A DNA stretch of 33,527 bases, taken from NCBI GenBank assembly GCA_034926675.1, contig JAYFQW010000031.1, forward strand, positions 1 to 33,527, given 5' to 3'. The notes beneath the pieces are model-generated. The model saw nothing but the letters and a program-made list of their open reading frames with translations. It was not told the DNA's origin and made no database searches. Origin of the DNA: Clostridia bacterium (lineage in GTDB: Bacteria > Bacillota > DTU025). Both the position numbers and the translations under genes were made by a program. Shown here one piece after another: positions 14,737 through 22,381 of the stretch. Within the stretch, counting starts at the first letter, position 1; every line of letters begins with the position of its first letter.

Positions 14737-16770
14737 GTGTATGCTTTGCCAACTACCACCACTTCGTCGGCAATCAAGGGCAGCGGGTTTCGCGGCGGTC
14801 CGTATGGAATAGACACACGAGGAATCCTGTTTCACTCTATAGCTGTCGCCATGCTGCTATCCGCCGTCGGCTGGTTCGCGGCTGTGGTCACTATGCATCG
14901 CATGGACCAGCAGGTAAAGCGCAGCCTGGCCATTAGGGCTGCTGGCGCCGCATCACTCTTGGATTCGAAGAGGGCAGCAGATCTTCTGGATCCCTCGTCA
15001 CCTGAGTACGGGAGCAGCCTTGCTCTGATTGGAGCGAGGCTCAGGGCATTGCGCAACGCCTCACCAGACGCGCACTTAATCTACATCGCCCGGGTAGAGC
15101 AGGGTCGGATGTACATGCTCGTCGACAGCGAACCTGAGGCATCCTCAAGCCATTCACCTCCAGGTCAGGCCCTCTCGGTTCTCAGCCCCGACGCCATGGC
15201 TCTGATATCTGGCGGCAGATGTGCCGTGCTGGGCCCGATACACGACCGGTGGGGCGTGTGGGTGACCGGACTATCTCCAATTGCCTCCACGACTACAGGG
15301 GACGCCTACGCCGTCCTTGCGCTGGATATCAACGCCGCCAACTGGCCAAGGCGATTGCGTGGTCCGTGGAGCATTCCACTCCTGCTGGCTTTGTTCACCG
15401 GCGCTCTGGCTGCCACGCTCATCCTCATGAGAAACCGCCAATCCGTCCAGCAGGCGCGGTGGCTTTCCACACACGACCATCTCACAGGCCTGCCCAACAG
15501 GTCCGTGCTTTCCGAATGCATAGAAGCAGCGATCGAGGAAGCAAAGCGCGGGAAACCAAGCACACTCGTTCTCATAGACATCGACAACTTCAAGATTGTG
15601 AACGACACCCTGTCTCACCTCGCGGGCGACGAGGTTCTCATCCGAGTCGCCCGCTGCATCCGAGGCATGATCCGAGAGACCGATCTCGTTGCAAGGCTCG
15701 GAGGCGATGAATTCGTAGTATTGCTTCAGGGTGTGCCAGTTCAGAGTGCGCTGACTACAGCTGAGCGGATTCGGGAGTCCGTTGAGGATCTCAAGATGGA
15801 GATAGATGGGGCAACCGTTGACGTGACGCTGAGTGTGGGGCTGACTCAGATAGATGGTCTGTGCGATCAGAGGGGCATAACACTCAGCGCCGACGCCGCC
15901 CTGTACCACGCCAAGGACAACGGAAAGAACCGAGTGACCTATCCTGGCGCAGGCGACGAGGCGGGGCATGGGCGCCCAAACGTCTATGATAGAGTGAGCA
16001 TGATCAAGGATGCACTTCGCGATGACCGGTTCCTTCTGCAATTCCAGCCGATAGTATCGGCGGGCTGCGGACCAGGCATGAGATCCGCCAAACCCGAAGG
16101 AATCCGCTGGTACGAGGCGTTGGTCCGCATTGTCTGCCCGTCGAGGGGGATGGTCCTTCCCGGGGAGTTCATCCCGTGGGCCGAGAGGTTCGGCCTCATC
16201 ACGCAGATCGACAGGTGGGTCGTTAATGCCGCTCTGCAGGTTCTGGCCAATAGAGACAGTATTGGCCTCTTCATCAATCTATCCGTAAGGAGCATCAGCA
16301 GCGCATCTTTCCTCACCCATGTCGAGGAGGCCGTGGCAGCCAGCGGAGTGGCGCCATGCCGGATCGGCTTCGAGATCACCGAGACAACGGCCTTGGGCGA
16401 TGTGGATGAGGCACGGGAGTGGATACAGCGCCTACGCGCCCTGGGCTGCCTTTTCGCTGTTGATGATTTCGGAGCTGGCTACTCCACCATGTCGGTTCTT
16501 AGCAGCCTCCCTGTTGACATCGTGAAGATCGATGGATCAGTGATACGCGCCGTCGGCAGCGAGCCTGCCCACCGGCTCATAGTGGAGGCCATCAACTCGG
16601 TCGCGCACTCCATCGGCGCCCGCACCGTTGCTGAATGCGTAGAGGATGCGGAATCGCTGGCCGCTTTGGATCAAATGGGAGTGGACTACGTGCAAGGCTA
16701 CTACATAGCTCGCCCGGCTTCGCTTGAGGCTCATGCAAACGAGCCCACAGGGACCCTCGCCACTGTGTGA
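14737..16770 (+). CDS. Membrane GGDEF-EAL protein, c-di-GMP cyclase/phosphodiesterase
   Basis: 677 residues. Two membrane segments (about 30-53 and 212-231) flank an extracytoplasmic sensor of about 155 residues that I do not recognise. The cytoplasmic part has a diguanylate cyclase domain with intact GGDEF at 322-326 and an RxxD inhibitory site (RETD, 313-316) five residues before it. A phosphodiesterase domain follows, with EAL at 460-462, FINLS, FEITET, DDFGAG at 576-581, VKIDG and a C-terminal VQGYYIARP. Both catalytic sites appear intact, so it could make and degrade c-di-GMP; which activity dominates cannot be told. It starts GTG with a weak AGGGG site close by. The next genes, on the other strand, are tRNAs. 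Confidence 0.92.
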   Translation: MYALPTTTTSSAIKGSGFRGGPYGIDTRGILFHSIAVAMLLSAVGWFAAVVTMHRMDQQVKRSLAIRAAGAASLLDSKRAADLLDPSSPEYGSSLALIGARLRALRNASPDAHLIYIARVEQGRMYMLVDSEPEASSSHSPPGQALSVLSPDAMALISGGRCAVLGPIHDRWGVWVTGLSPIASTTTGDAYAVLALDINAANWPRRLRGPWSIPLLLALFTGALAATLILMRNRQSVQQARWLSTHDHLTGLPNRSVLSECIEAAIEEAKRGKPSTLVLIDIDNFKIVNDTLSHLAGDEVLIRVARCIRGMIRETDLVARLGGDEFVVLLQGVPVQSALTTAERIRESVEDLKMEIDGATVDVTLSVGLTQIDGLCDQRGITLSADAALYHAKDNGKNRVTYPGAGDEAGHGRPNVYDRVSMIKDALRDDRFLLQFQPIVSAGCGPGMRSAKPEGIRWYEALVRIVCPSRGMVLPGEFIPWAERFGLITQIDRWVVNAALQVLANRDSIGLFINLSVRSISSASFLTHVEEAVAASGVAPCRIGFEITETTALGDVDEAREWIQRLRALGCLFAVDDFGAGYSTMSVLSSLPVDIVKIDGSVIRAVGSEPAHRLIVEAINSVAHSIGARTVAECVEDAESLAALDQMGVDYVQGYYIARPASLEAHANEPTGTLATV

Positions 16771-16784
16771 ACAGCGGGCAGGAC

Positions 16785-16816
16785 AAAAAAGAAACACTCC
16801 GCCTTAGCAGAGTGTT
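16785..16816 (-). terminator. Rho-independent terminator of the tRNA operon
   Basis: On the minus strand AACACTCTGC (16816-16807), loop TAAG and GCGGAGTGTT (16802-16793) form ten pairs with one wobble, followed by TCTTTTTTG. This is a textbook terminator six bases after the tRNA-Glu CCA. Confidence 0.9.
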
Positions 16817-16822
16817 CGAAAT

Positions 16823-16898
16823 TGGTAGCCCCGACGGAGTTCGAATCCGTGTCTTCGCCTTGAGAGGGCGACGTCCTAGGCCACTAGACCACGGGGCC
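16823..16898 (-). tRNA. tRNA-Glu (anticodon CTC)
   Basis: The acceptor arms GGCCCCG and CGGGGCT pair with a terminal G-U, followed by discriminator A and an encoded CCA. The anticodon stem TCGCC/GGCGA encloses CTCTCAA, giving anticodon CTC for GAG. The T-arm is ACGGATTCGAACTCCGT. Confidence 0.95.
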
Positions 16899-16904
16899 AC
16901 TATA

Positions 16905-16978
16905 TGGCTGGGGAGGAAGGATTCGAACCCTCGCAATCAGATCCAGAGTCTGACGTCCTACCACTAGACGACTCCCCA
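16905..16978 (-). tRNA. tRNA-Gln (anticodon CTG)
   Basis: The acceptor arms TGGGGAG and CTCCCCA are followed by discriminator G and an encoded CCA. The anticodon stem TCAGA/TCTGA encloses CTCTGGA, giving anticodon CTG for CAG. It is first in the pair; only six bases separate it from tRNA-Glu, so both come from one transcript. Confidence 0.95.
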
Positions 16979-17001
16979 ACGCTGATGCAGTTCCAAGCGT
17001 G

Positions 17002-17030
17002 ATTATAGCAAAGGCCGAGGTGTTTGTAAA
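17002..17030 (-). promoter_or_regulatory. Strong promoter of the tRNA-Gln/Glu operon
   Basis: On the minus strand TTTACA (17030-17025), a 17-bp spacer and a perfect TATAAT (17007-17002), about 24 bp before the first tRNA base. The -35 box and most of the spacer lie inside the 32-bp palindrome at 17011-17042. Confidence 0.8.
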
Positions 17031-17042
17031 CACCTCGGCCTT
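17011..17042. repeat. 15-bp-arm perfect palindrome overlapping the tRNA promoter
   Basis: AAGGCCGAGGTGTTT (17011-17025) and AAACACCTCGGCCTT (17028-17042) are perfect inverted arms with a 2-bp centre. As RNA from the minus strand it would end the upstream carbohydrate-binding gene's transcript, though only three T residues follow. As DNA it overlaps the tRNA promoter. Confidence 0.85.
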
Positions 17043-17103
17043 CGATTCGCTCTGGATTCGCCTTGTTCGCCTTCGGTCCTAACCTCTCACCGCAGCCCGC
17101 ATT

Positions 17104-17562
17104 CTACATCTGCCCGTTGTGCACTTCGAGGCTCCAGTTCAGACCGTAGTTGTTGTCCCAGTTTTCCGCACGGTCTTTGAAACAGAAATTGAGCCTGGAG
17201 TTCTCATTTGGATCCAGCGACAGAGCAGCCTTCCACGTTCCAGGCTTCTCCTGGGTCATTGGAACATCCGCGACATTTCTCCATTCCCGAGCGCCGAAAC
17301 CTGCATGCAGGTAAACCGAGTCCGCTCCCGACTGCGCCAGAAGCCCATTGTACTTCACGGTGATCCTCTCTCCGGCAGTGACAGGCATGGGAGACACTGC
17401 CACTCCTCCGGCGAGGAAGCTATTCTCCCCAGTGTTCTTGCGCGCAGTCTTCTTCGCTCCAGTAGAGCGGGTCGTCTTGCCCGACGAGCCAACCCCCGAC
17501 GGGGTCAGCTCAGAGGCAAATTCGGCATCATTCTCGGCGCCGAAGCGCCTTAACCAGAACAC
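17104..17562 (-). CDS. Carbohydrate-binding-domain (CBM25-like) protein
   Basis: 152 residues starting GTG with AGGGGG nine bases upstream. The first 50 residues are polar and basic without a signal peptide. Residues about 55-150 resemble a family 25 type starch-binding beta-sandwich: a V-x-x-G-E-x-I-T-V-K-Y-N-G-L-L strand, a VYLHAGFG segment, and the ending LNFCFKDRAENWDNNYGLNW typical of these domains. Without a signal it is probably cytoplasmic, so glycogen or another internal glucan is a possible ligand (inference). It is the last protein gene of the long minus-strand run, 92 bp after mtaD, and a strong palindrome follows. Confidence 0.7.
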   Translation of the reverse strand: MFWLRRFGAENDAEFASELTPSGVGSSGKTTRSTGAKKTARKNTGENSFLAGGVAVSPMPVTAGERITVKYNGLLAQSGADSVYLHAGFGAREWRNVADVPMTQEKPGTWKAALSLDPNENSRLNFCFKDRAENWDNNYGLNWSLEVHNGQM

Positions 17563-17654
17563 CCGGCTAGACCCCCTTTCAGGTTCTAGTCTGCCGCCCG
17601 GCGTTCCAGCTTATGAGGAGAAGTGCATTCCTTCTGAGGCAGCTAGGGCACGCA

Positions 17655-18962
17655 CTAGACAGAGGCAAGCCTATAGGTGCGTTTCTCCACCTCAGCCATG
17701 ACCTCCCGTTCATCAATGGTTGTAAGACGCCTGTTCTCCATCACGAGAGCTCCATCGATGATCACGGTAGTCACATCAGAGCCTTCCGCTGAGTAGACGA
17801 TATGGGACAACGGATCTGCCACACACGATGGAGTGAGGTGAGGAACGGCGAAATCGAACAGGACGATGTCAGCTTTCTTCCCTACCTCAATAGACCCAAT
17901 GTAGTCGGAAAGCCCAATACAGGCCGCGCCTCCCCTAGTTGCCATTTCAAGACATGTAAGGGCCGGCATGGCGGTGGACTCCGCGCTCGCAACTTTATGG
18001 AGCAGCGCTGCAAGGCGCATCTCCTCAACCATGTCGAGGTTGTTGTTGCTGGCAGCCCCATCTGTGCCCAGGCCCACATCCATGTGGCGTTTGAGCATCT
18101 TGGCGATGGGAGCGGTTCCTGAGGCCAGCTTCATGTTCGATCCCGGGTTGTGCGCCACCTTCACTCCGTGCTGAGCCAGTATGTCCATGTCCCGATCAGA
18201 CACTGCCACGCAGTGAGCTGCGAGAACCTGAACATCGAGGAGTCCGCTCGCCTCCACAAACTCCACCGGGCTCATGCCGTGCAGGAGCTTGATGTCACGG
18301 ACTTCCCGGAACGTTTCGGAAATGTGGGTATGCACACCCACTCCGAGAGCCTCTGCGCGCGCCGCCACCGCTCCCATGAACTGCCGGGAGCAGGTATATG
18401 GAGCGTGTGGCGCTAGCATCGTAGTTATCCTTCCCCCAGCGGCGCCGTGCCATCTTTCGCAGAATCCAGCGCCTCGGGCTAAGGCATCATCGCCGCGTCC
18501 ACTTGCAGATGTCATACCCTCTGAGAGGCTTGCACGCATCCCGGAGGCCTCAACAGCTCGGGCTGCTTCATCCATGTGAAAATACATGTCAGCGAACGCA
18601 GTGGTTCCGGATCTGATCATCTCGGCACAGGCCAGCATCGCCCCCCAGTACACATCGTCCCGAGTCAGCCGCGCCTCCACCGGGAATATCTTGGTTTCGA
18701 GCCATTCCTGAAGCGGCAGATCGTCGGCATATCCACGGAACAGCACCATTGCCGAGTGGGTGTGCGCGTTCACCAGGCCCGGAGTTGCCACCTGACCACG
18801 CCCGCATATCCTTGGCACTTCCGGCAGGCCTTGCGGCAGGTCACTAGATGGACCCACGAAAGTGATTATCCCCGAATCCGCCACAATGGCGCCATTCCGA
18901 ATGACCCGCCTCTCCGCGTCCATGGTGATTATGGTGACGTCTTCTATCAAGAGGCTGTTCAC
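17655..18962 (-). CDS. mtaD: 5-methylthioadenosine/S-adenosylhomocysteine deaminase
   Basis: A 435-residue amidohydrolase, the normal length for MtaD. Members deaminate S-adenosylhomocysteine and methylthioadenosine to the corresponding inosine compounds, releasing ammonia. Metal and substrate motifs seen are GLVNAHTHSAM (HTH at 67-69), the FRGYADDLPLQEWLE loop, MLAPHAPYTCS, VHTHISET, LAAHCVAVSD, and GLGTDGAASNNNLDM carrying the catalytic Asp. A C-terminal KADIVLFDF strand completes the composite domain. The GTG start has GGGGGG six bases upstream. It follows ahcY after 32 bp, and with the mtnP-like gene it forms a recycling module for products of S-adenosylmethionine reactions. Confidence 0.93.
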   Translation of the reverse strand: MNSLLIEDVTIITMDAERRVIRNGAIVADSGIITFVGPSSDLPQGLPEVPRICGRGQVATPGLVNAHTHSAMVLFRGYADDLPLQEWLETKIFPVEARLTRDDVYWGAMLACAEMIRSGTTAFADMYFHMDEAARAVEASGMRASLSEGMTSASGRGDDALARGAGFCERWHGAAGGRITTMLAPHAPYTCSRQFMGAVAARAEALGVGVHTHISETFREVRDIKLLHGMSPVEFVEASGLLDVQVLAAHCVAVSDRDMDILAQHGVKVAHNPGSNMKLASGTAPIAKMLKRHMDVGLGTDGAASNNNLDMVEEMRLAALLHKVASAESTAMPALTCLEMATRGGAACIGLSDYIGSIEVGKKADIVLFDFAVPHLTPSCVADPLSHIVYSAEGSDVTTVIIDGALVMENRRLTTIDEREVMAEVEKRTYRLASV

Positions 18963-18994
18963 TCATATCCCCCCAAAATCCAGCATGCCGTTCC

Positions 18995-20266
18995 TCAATC
19001 ACGCGCTGTTCCCGATTCCCAACCCGCAAGATAGCCCCGCTGTGCCAGAGAGAGGCTGTCAATGCTGATGCCCGCGGCATCAAGGGCGAGCCTTGCCACC
19101 TTCTCATCCACTTCAGCTGGGACTGGGAGAACCCCGGGCGCCAGATCCCCGCCGCATCGGATTATGTGCCGAATGGACAGGGCCTGGATCCCAAAGCTCA
19201 TGTCCATCACCTCAATCGGGTGGCCATCCCCTGCAGCAAGGTTGACCAATCGCCCTTCTGCAAGAAGATACAGCCTCCGTCCATCGTACATCCGATACTC
19301 CTGGATATTCCGGCGCACAGTGCGGGGCGGTTCTGGGCAGGCCGCTGCAAGGTCGGGCTTCGATATCTCTACATCGAAATGGCCCGCGTTCGCAAGCACA
19401 GCGCCGTCACGCATCAGAGCGAAATGTTCGCCCCTGATCACATCGCGGCAGCCGGTTGCCGTTACGAAGAAGCCTCCCTCAGCGGAGGCTCGCTCCATCG
19501 GCATCACTCGGAACCCATCCATGCGCGCCTCGCAGGCTGCGACTGGGTCGACCTCGGTCACGATGACGTTGGCGCCGAGCCCGCGCGCTCTCATTGCAAG
19601 ACCCTTGCCACACCAGCCGTAACCTGCCACAACAACAGTGCTCCCAGCGATGGAAAGGTTCGTGGTGCGCATTATTCCATCCCATGCAGACTGCCCTGTG
19701 CCGTATCTGTTGTCGAACAGGTGCTTCATTTTCGCATCGTTCACCGCAATCATCGGGAACCCAAGCTTGCCCGCGGAAGCCATGGCACGCAACCGGCAGA
19801 GACCGGTGGTGGTCTCCTCACATCCTCCGGAAATCCTTGGCAGAAGGGCTCGTTTGGAGGTGTGAACCATGCTCACTAAGTCTCCCCCATCGTCCATGAG
19901 CACGTCTGCCCCATCTCCCAGAGCCATCGACAGATGCTCCAGGTATTCCTCGCCTGTGGATCCATGCCACGCGTACACATCCACGCCGGGCGTTTCCGCC
20001 AGAGCAGCCGCCACATCATCCTGAGTGGAAAGGGGGTTGCTGCCCGTCACCGCCACCGATGCCCCTCCGACCGCAAGGGCCATGGCCAGCCTCGCAGTCT
20101 TGGCCTCGAGGTGGCAGCAGACGACTATTCGCTTCCCAGCGAAAGGTTTTGCATCTACGAACTCCCTCTCGATGGCCATCATGAGCGGCATGTGGGCCCT
20201 GGCCCATTCGATCTTCAGCTTGCCTTCTGGCGCAAGGCTACTGTCGCGTATGACGGACACGCTCAT
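18995..20266 (-). CDS. ahcY: Adenosylhomocysteinase, short Thermotoga/archaeal type
   Basis: 423 residues, matching the short class of S-adenosylhomocysteine hydrolases that lacks the long insertion and C-terminal tail of the eukaryotic type. Seen are DDGGD at 125-129, EETTTG at 150-155, the catalytic NDAKMKHLFDNRYGTGQS around 176-193, the NAD-binding GYGWCGKG at 215-222, and EGRLVNLAAGDGHP near the end. The base-recognition segment reads HLEAKTA (52-58), where common enzymes have H-M-T-x-Q/E-T-A, so the residue contacting the adenine amino group is Lys. This is compatible with S-inosylhomocysteine as substrate, as reported for a methanogen enzyme. The ATG abuts the TAG of the mtnP-like gene, so they are coupled. 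Confidence 0.92.
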   Translation of the reverse strand: MSVSVIRDSSLAPEGKLKIEWARAHMPLMMAIEREFVDAKPFAGKRIVVCCHLEAKTARLAMALAVGGASVAVTGSNPLSTQDDVAAALAETPGVDVYAWHGSTGEEYLEHLSMALGDGADVLMDDGGDLVSMVHTSKRALLPRISGGCEETTTGLCRLRAMASAGKLGFPMIAVNDAKMKHLFDNRYGTGQSAWDGIMRTTNLSIAGSTVVVAGYGWCGKGLAMRARGLGANVIVTEVDPVAACEARMDGFRVMPMERASAEGGFFVTATGCRDVIRGEHFALMRDGAVLANAGHFDVEISKPDLAAACPEPPRTVRRNIQEYRMYDGRRLYLLAEGRLVNLAAGDGHPIEVMDMSFGIQALSIRHIIRCGGDLAPGVLPVPAEVDEKVARLALDAAGISIDSLSLAQRGYLAGWESGTARD

Positions 20267-21094
20267 CTAGACGGCCCCTTCCTTGCCCCAGTGGGCCTCC
20301 CTATACTGGTCGAGCCAGGGCATAGCAACGCCCGCCGCCGCGCAGGAGCACCCGCGAGACGCAGGCATGGCTTCGATTGCAGCGATGATCAGCGAACGCA
20401 GCTTCTCCCCATTGGCCTGCATTATCTCGACTACCTCGTGGTGAGTGAGAGCGGTCTTGGAGATGCCAGCCGCCCAGTTGGTCGCCATGGCGATGGAGCT
20501 GTAGCAGATCTGCGCCTCACGAGCAAGAACGGTCTCCGGCACGCTCGTCATCCCAACTACATCTCCACCCATCAGTTTGAACATGCGGATCTCGGCTGGG
20601 GTCTCGAAACGGGGTCCATCGGTGCATACGTAACACCCGCCATCAGCCGCCTGAATTCCAAGCTCACGTGCCTTTGCCGCTAGAATCCCGCGGATTTCCG
20701 GGCAGTATGGCTCGGTATAATCCATATGCACCAGCCCGTGTTCCCCCCCATCGAAGAACGTGTGGACCTGCAGCTTGGCGAAATCGATAAACTGATCGAG
20801 AAACACGAACGAACCAGGCTGGATCCTGGGGTTCAGGGTCCCCACTGCTGATGTGGCAATCACCCTCTGCACGCCAAGCATCTTCAGAGCAGCTATGTTC
20901 GCCCTGTGATTGATCATGTGCGGAGGCACCGTATGGCCAGCTCCGTGCCTAGTAAGGAAGGCCACCTCCTCGCTCCTGAGCTCACCTATCCTAACACTGG
21001 CGGCGCCATATGGGGTATCGACTGTCCTCTCCCGGATGTTCGAGAGCATGCTTGGGTCGTAGACTCCCGTGCCGCCGATAATGCCTACTCTCAT
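20267..21094 (-). CDS. mtnP: Methylthionucleoside phosphorylase (MTAP family, probably methylthioinosine)
   Basis: 275 residues from ATG at 21094, with GGAG eight bases upstream; a GTG at 21103 is too close to that site. It is a trimeric-type MTAP/PNP: phosphate loop GIIGGTGVYD, TRHGAGHTVPPHMINHRAN, TSAVGTLNP, the sugar-binding TDGPRFETPAEIR and VGMTSVPE. At 206-208 it has Asn-Trp-Ala, where human MTAP has Asp-Tyr-Asp. Those Asp residues bind the adenine amino group, and Asn/Ala marks 6-oxopurine users such as the Pseudomonas methylthioinosine phosphorylase. With mtaD two genes away, methylthioinosine is the likely substrate. Annotation as plain methylthioadenosine phosphorylase would be the usual automatic call. 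Confidence 0.85.
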   Translation of the reverse strand: MRVGIIGGTGVYDPSMLSNIRERTVDTPYGAASVRIGELRSEEVAFLTRHGAGHTVPPHMINHRANIAALKMLGVQRVIATSAVGTLNPRIQPGSFVFLDQFIDFAKLQVHTFFDGGEHGLVHMDYTEPYCPEIRGILAAKARELGIQAADGGCYVCTDGPRFETPAEIRMFKLMGGDVVGMTSVPETVLAREAQICYSSIAMATNWAAGISKTALTHHEVVEIMQANGEKLRSLIIAAIEAMPASRGCSCAAAGVAMPWLDQYREAHWGKEGAV

Positions 21095-21120
21095 TGCTGT
21101 CACTCCAGCCTTTCGCTCTT

Positions 21121-22311
21121 CTACTTCATATCGGCGAGGGCCCGCTCGATTCTTCCCAGGCCTTCTTCTATCTTCTCCATCGAAGTTGCATACGAAAGCC
21201 TTACGTAGTCGTCGGAGCCGAAACCAGCCCCTGCCACGACTGCCACGTGCGCCTGTTCGAGAAGGGCGTCAGCGAAGCTGACCGAACCGGTGACCTTCAC
21301 TCCGCCGAGAGACTTGCCGAAGCAACTCGACACCTTCGGGAAGCAGTAAAACGCACCGGCGGGTTTCACGCACTCAATACCAGGCATGGCGGCCAGCCTC
21401 TTGTGCATGTAGACGCCTCGAGCGCGGAACTCCCGAACCATGCGGCAACAAGGCTCATCCGATCCGGCCAGGGCGGCCAGAGCAGCCTTCTGAGAGATCG
21501 AGCAAGGATTAGAGGTGCTGTGGGCCTGTATGTTGCTCATAGCGGCAATGACTTCTCGCTCTGCCGCGGCGTAACCGATCCTCCAGCCAGTCATGGCGTA
21601 GGTTTTCGAAACGCCGTTCACCACGACTGTCCTCGTCTTGATCTCATCGCTCAGAGATGCTATGGACACGAACTCCATACCCTCAGCAAGCAGACTTTCG
21701 TAGATATCGTCGGAGATCACAGCCAAATCGTGGGCAATGGCTATGTCGGCGATCTTCGCAAGGTCTTCCCTGGAGTAGATGACGCCGGTCGGGTTGGATG
21801 GAGAGTTGATGACCATCGCGCGAGTATTCGGAGTTATCGCGCCTTCGAGCGCTTCGGGAGTAAGCCTAAAGGCTGTAGCTGCGGTGTCGATAATCACCGG
21901 CACTGCTCCGGCCATTCTGACCTGATCGGGGTAGCTTACCCAATATGGCGCAGGGACAATGACCTCATCCCCTGGGCCCACCAATGCCTGGAACGCGTTG
22001 TACAGGCTGTGCTTGGCGCCACAGGACACGATGATCTGGGATGGTTCATAGTGAAGCCCGTTGTCCCTCTCGAACTTGGCGACTATGGCGCGCTTCAGCT
22101 CAGGTATGCCAGCAGTAGGAGTATACCTTGTGAAACCCTGGTTGATCGCCTCAATCCCGGCAGCCCGGATATGCTCCGGAGTGTCGAAATCGGGCTCGCC
22201 CGCGCCGAACCCCACAATTTCGATCCCACGTTTGCGCATCTCGGCCGCTTTCGCCTCAACTGCGAAGGTTGGCGATGGCTTGATCGCCTTTGCTCTGTCG
22301 GAAAGCCTCAT
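21121..22311 (-). CDS. Class I pyridoxal-phosphate aminotransferase (aspartate aminotransferase-like)
   Basis: 396 residues, the usual length. Features are GFGAGEPDFDTPEHI near the start, YTPTAGIPELK, INSPSNPTG, the ISDDIYESL segment, and the Schiff-base lysine in GVSKTYAMTGWRIGY; GAFYCFP and YVRLSYATS lie near the C-terminus. This matches the subgroup Ib aspartate/prephenate aminotransferases. It sits 18 bp before the mtnP-like gene, so a role as the final aminotransferase of methionine salvage is possible, but the sequence alone points only to an aspartate-aminotransferase-type enzyme. ATG with AGGGGG upstream. Confidence 0.9.
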   Translation of the reverse strand: MRLSDRAKAIKPSPTFAVEAKAAEMRKRGIEIVGFGAGEPDFDTPEHIRAAGIEAINQGFTRYTPTAGIPELKRAIVAKFERDNGLHYEPSQIIVSCGAKHSLYNAFQALVGPGDEVIVPAPYWVSYPDQVRMAGAVPVIIDTAATAFRLTPEALEGAITPNTRAMVINSPSNPTGVIYSREDLAKIADIAIAHDLAVISDDIYESLLAEGMEFVSIASLSDEIKTRTVVVNGVSKTYAMTGWRIGYAAAEREVIAAMSNIQAHSTSNPCSISQKAALAALAGSDEPCCRMVREFRARGVYMHKRLAAMPGIECVKPAGAFYCFPKVSSCFGKSLGGVKVTGSVSFADALLEQAHVAVVAGAGFGSDDYVRLSYATSMEKIEEGLGRIERALADMK

Positions 22312-22381
22312 TCTTAAACCCCCTGATACGATAATGATAGCGCTCTACACGCGGCGCTTTCAGCCCGCATACGGCCTGAGC

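Noticed and set aside
21094-22317. Long + strand frame of 407 codons opposite the aminotransferase
   Set aside because: It is the mirror of a well-recognised gene, a common artefact in GC-rich DNA, and shows no motif.
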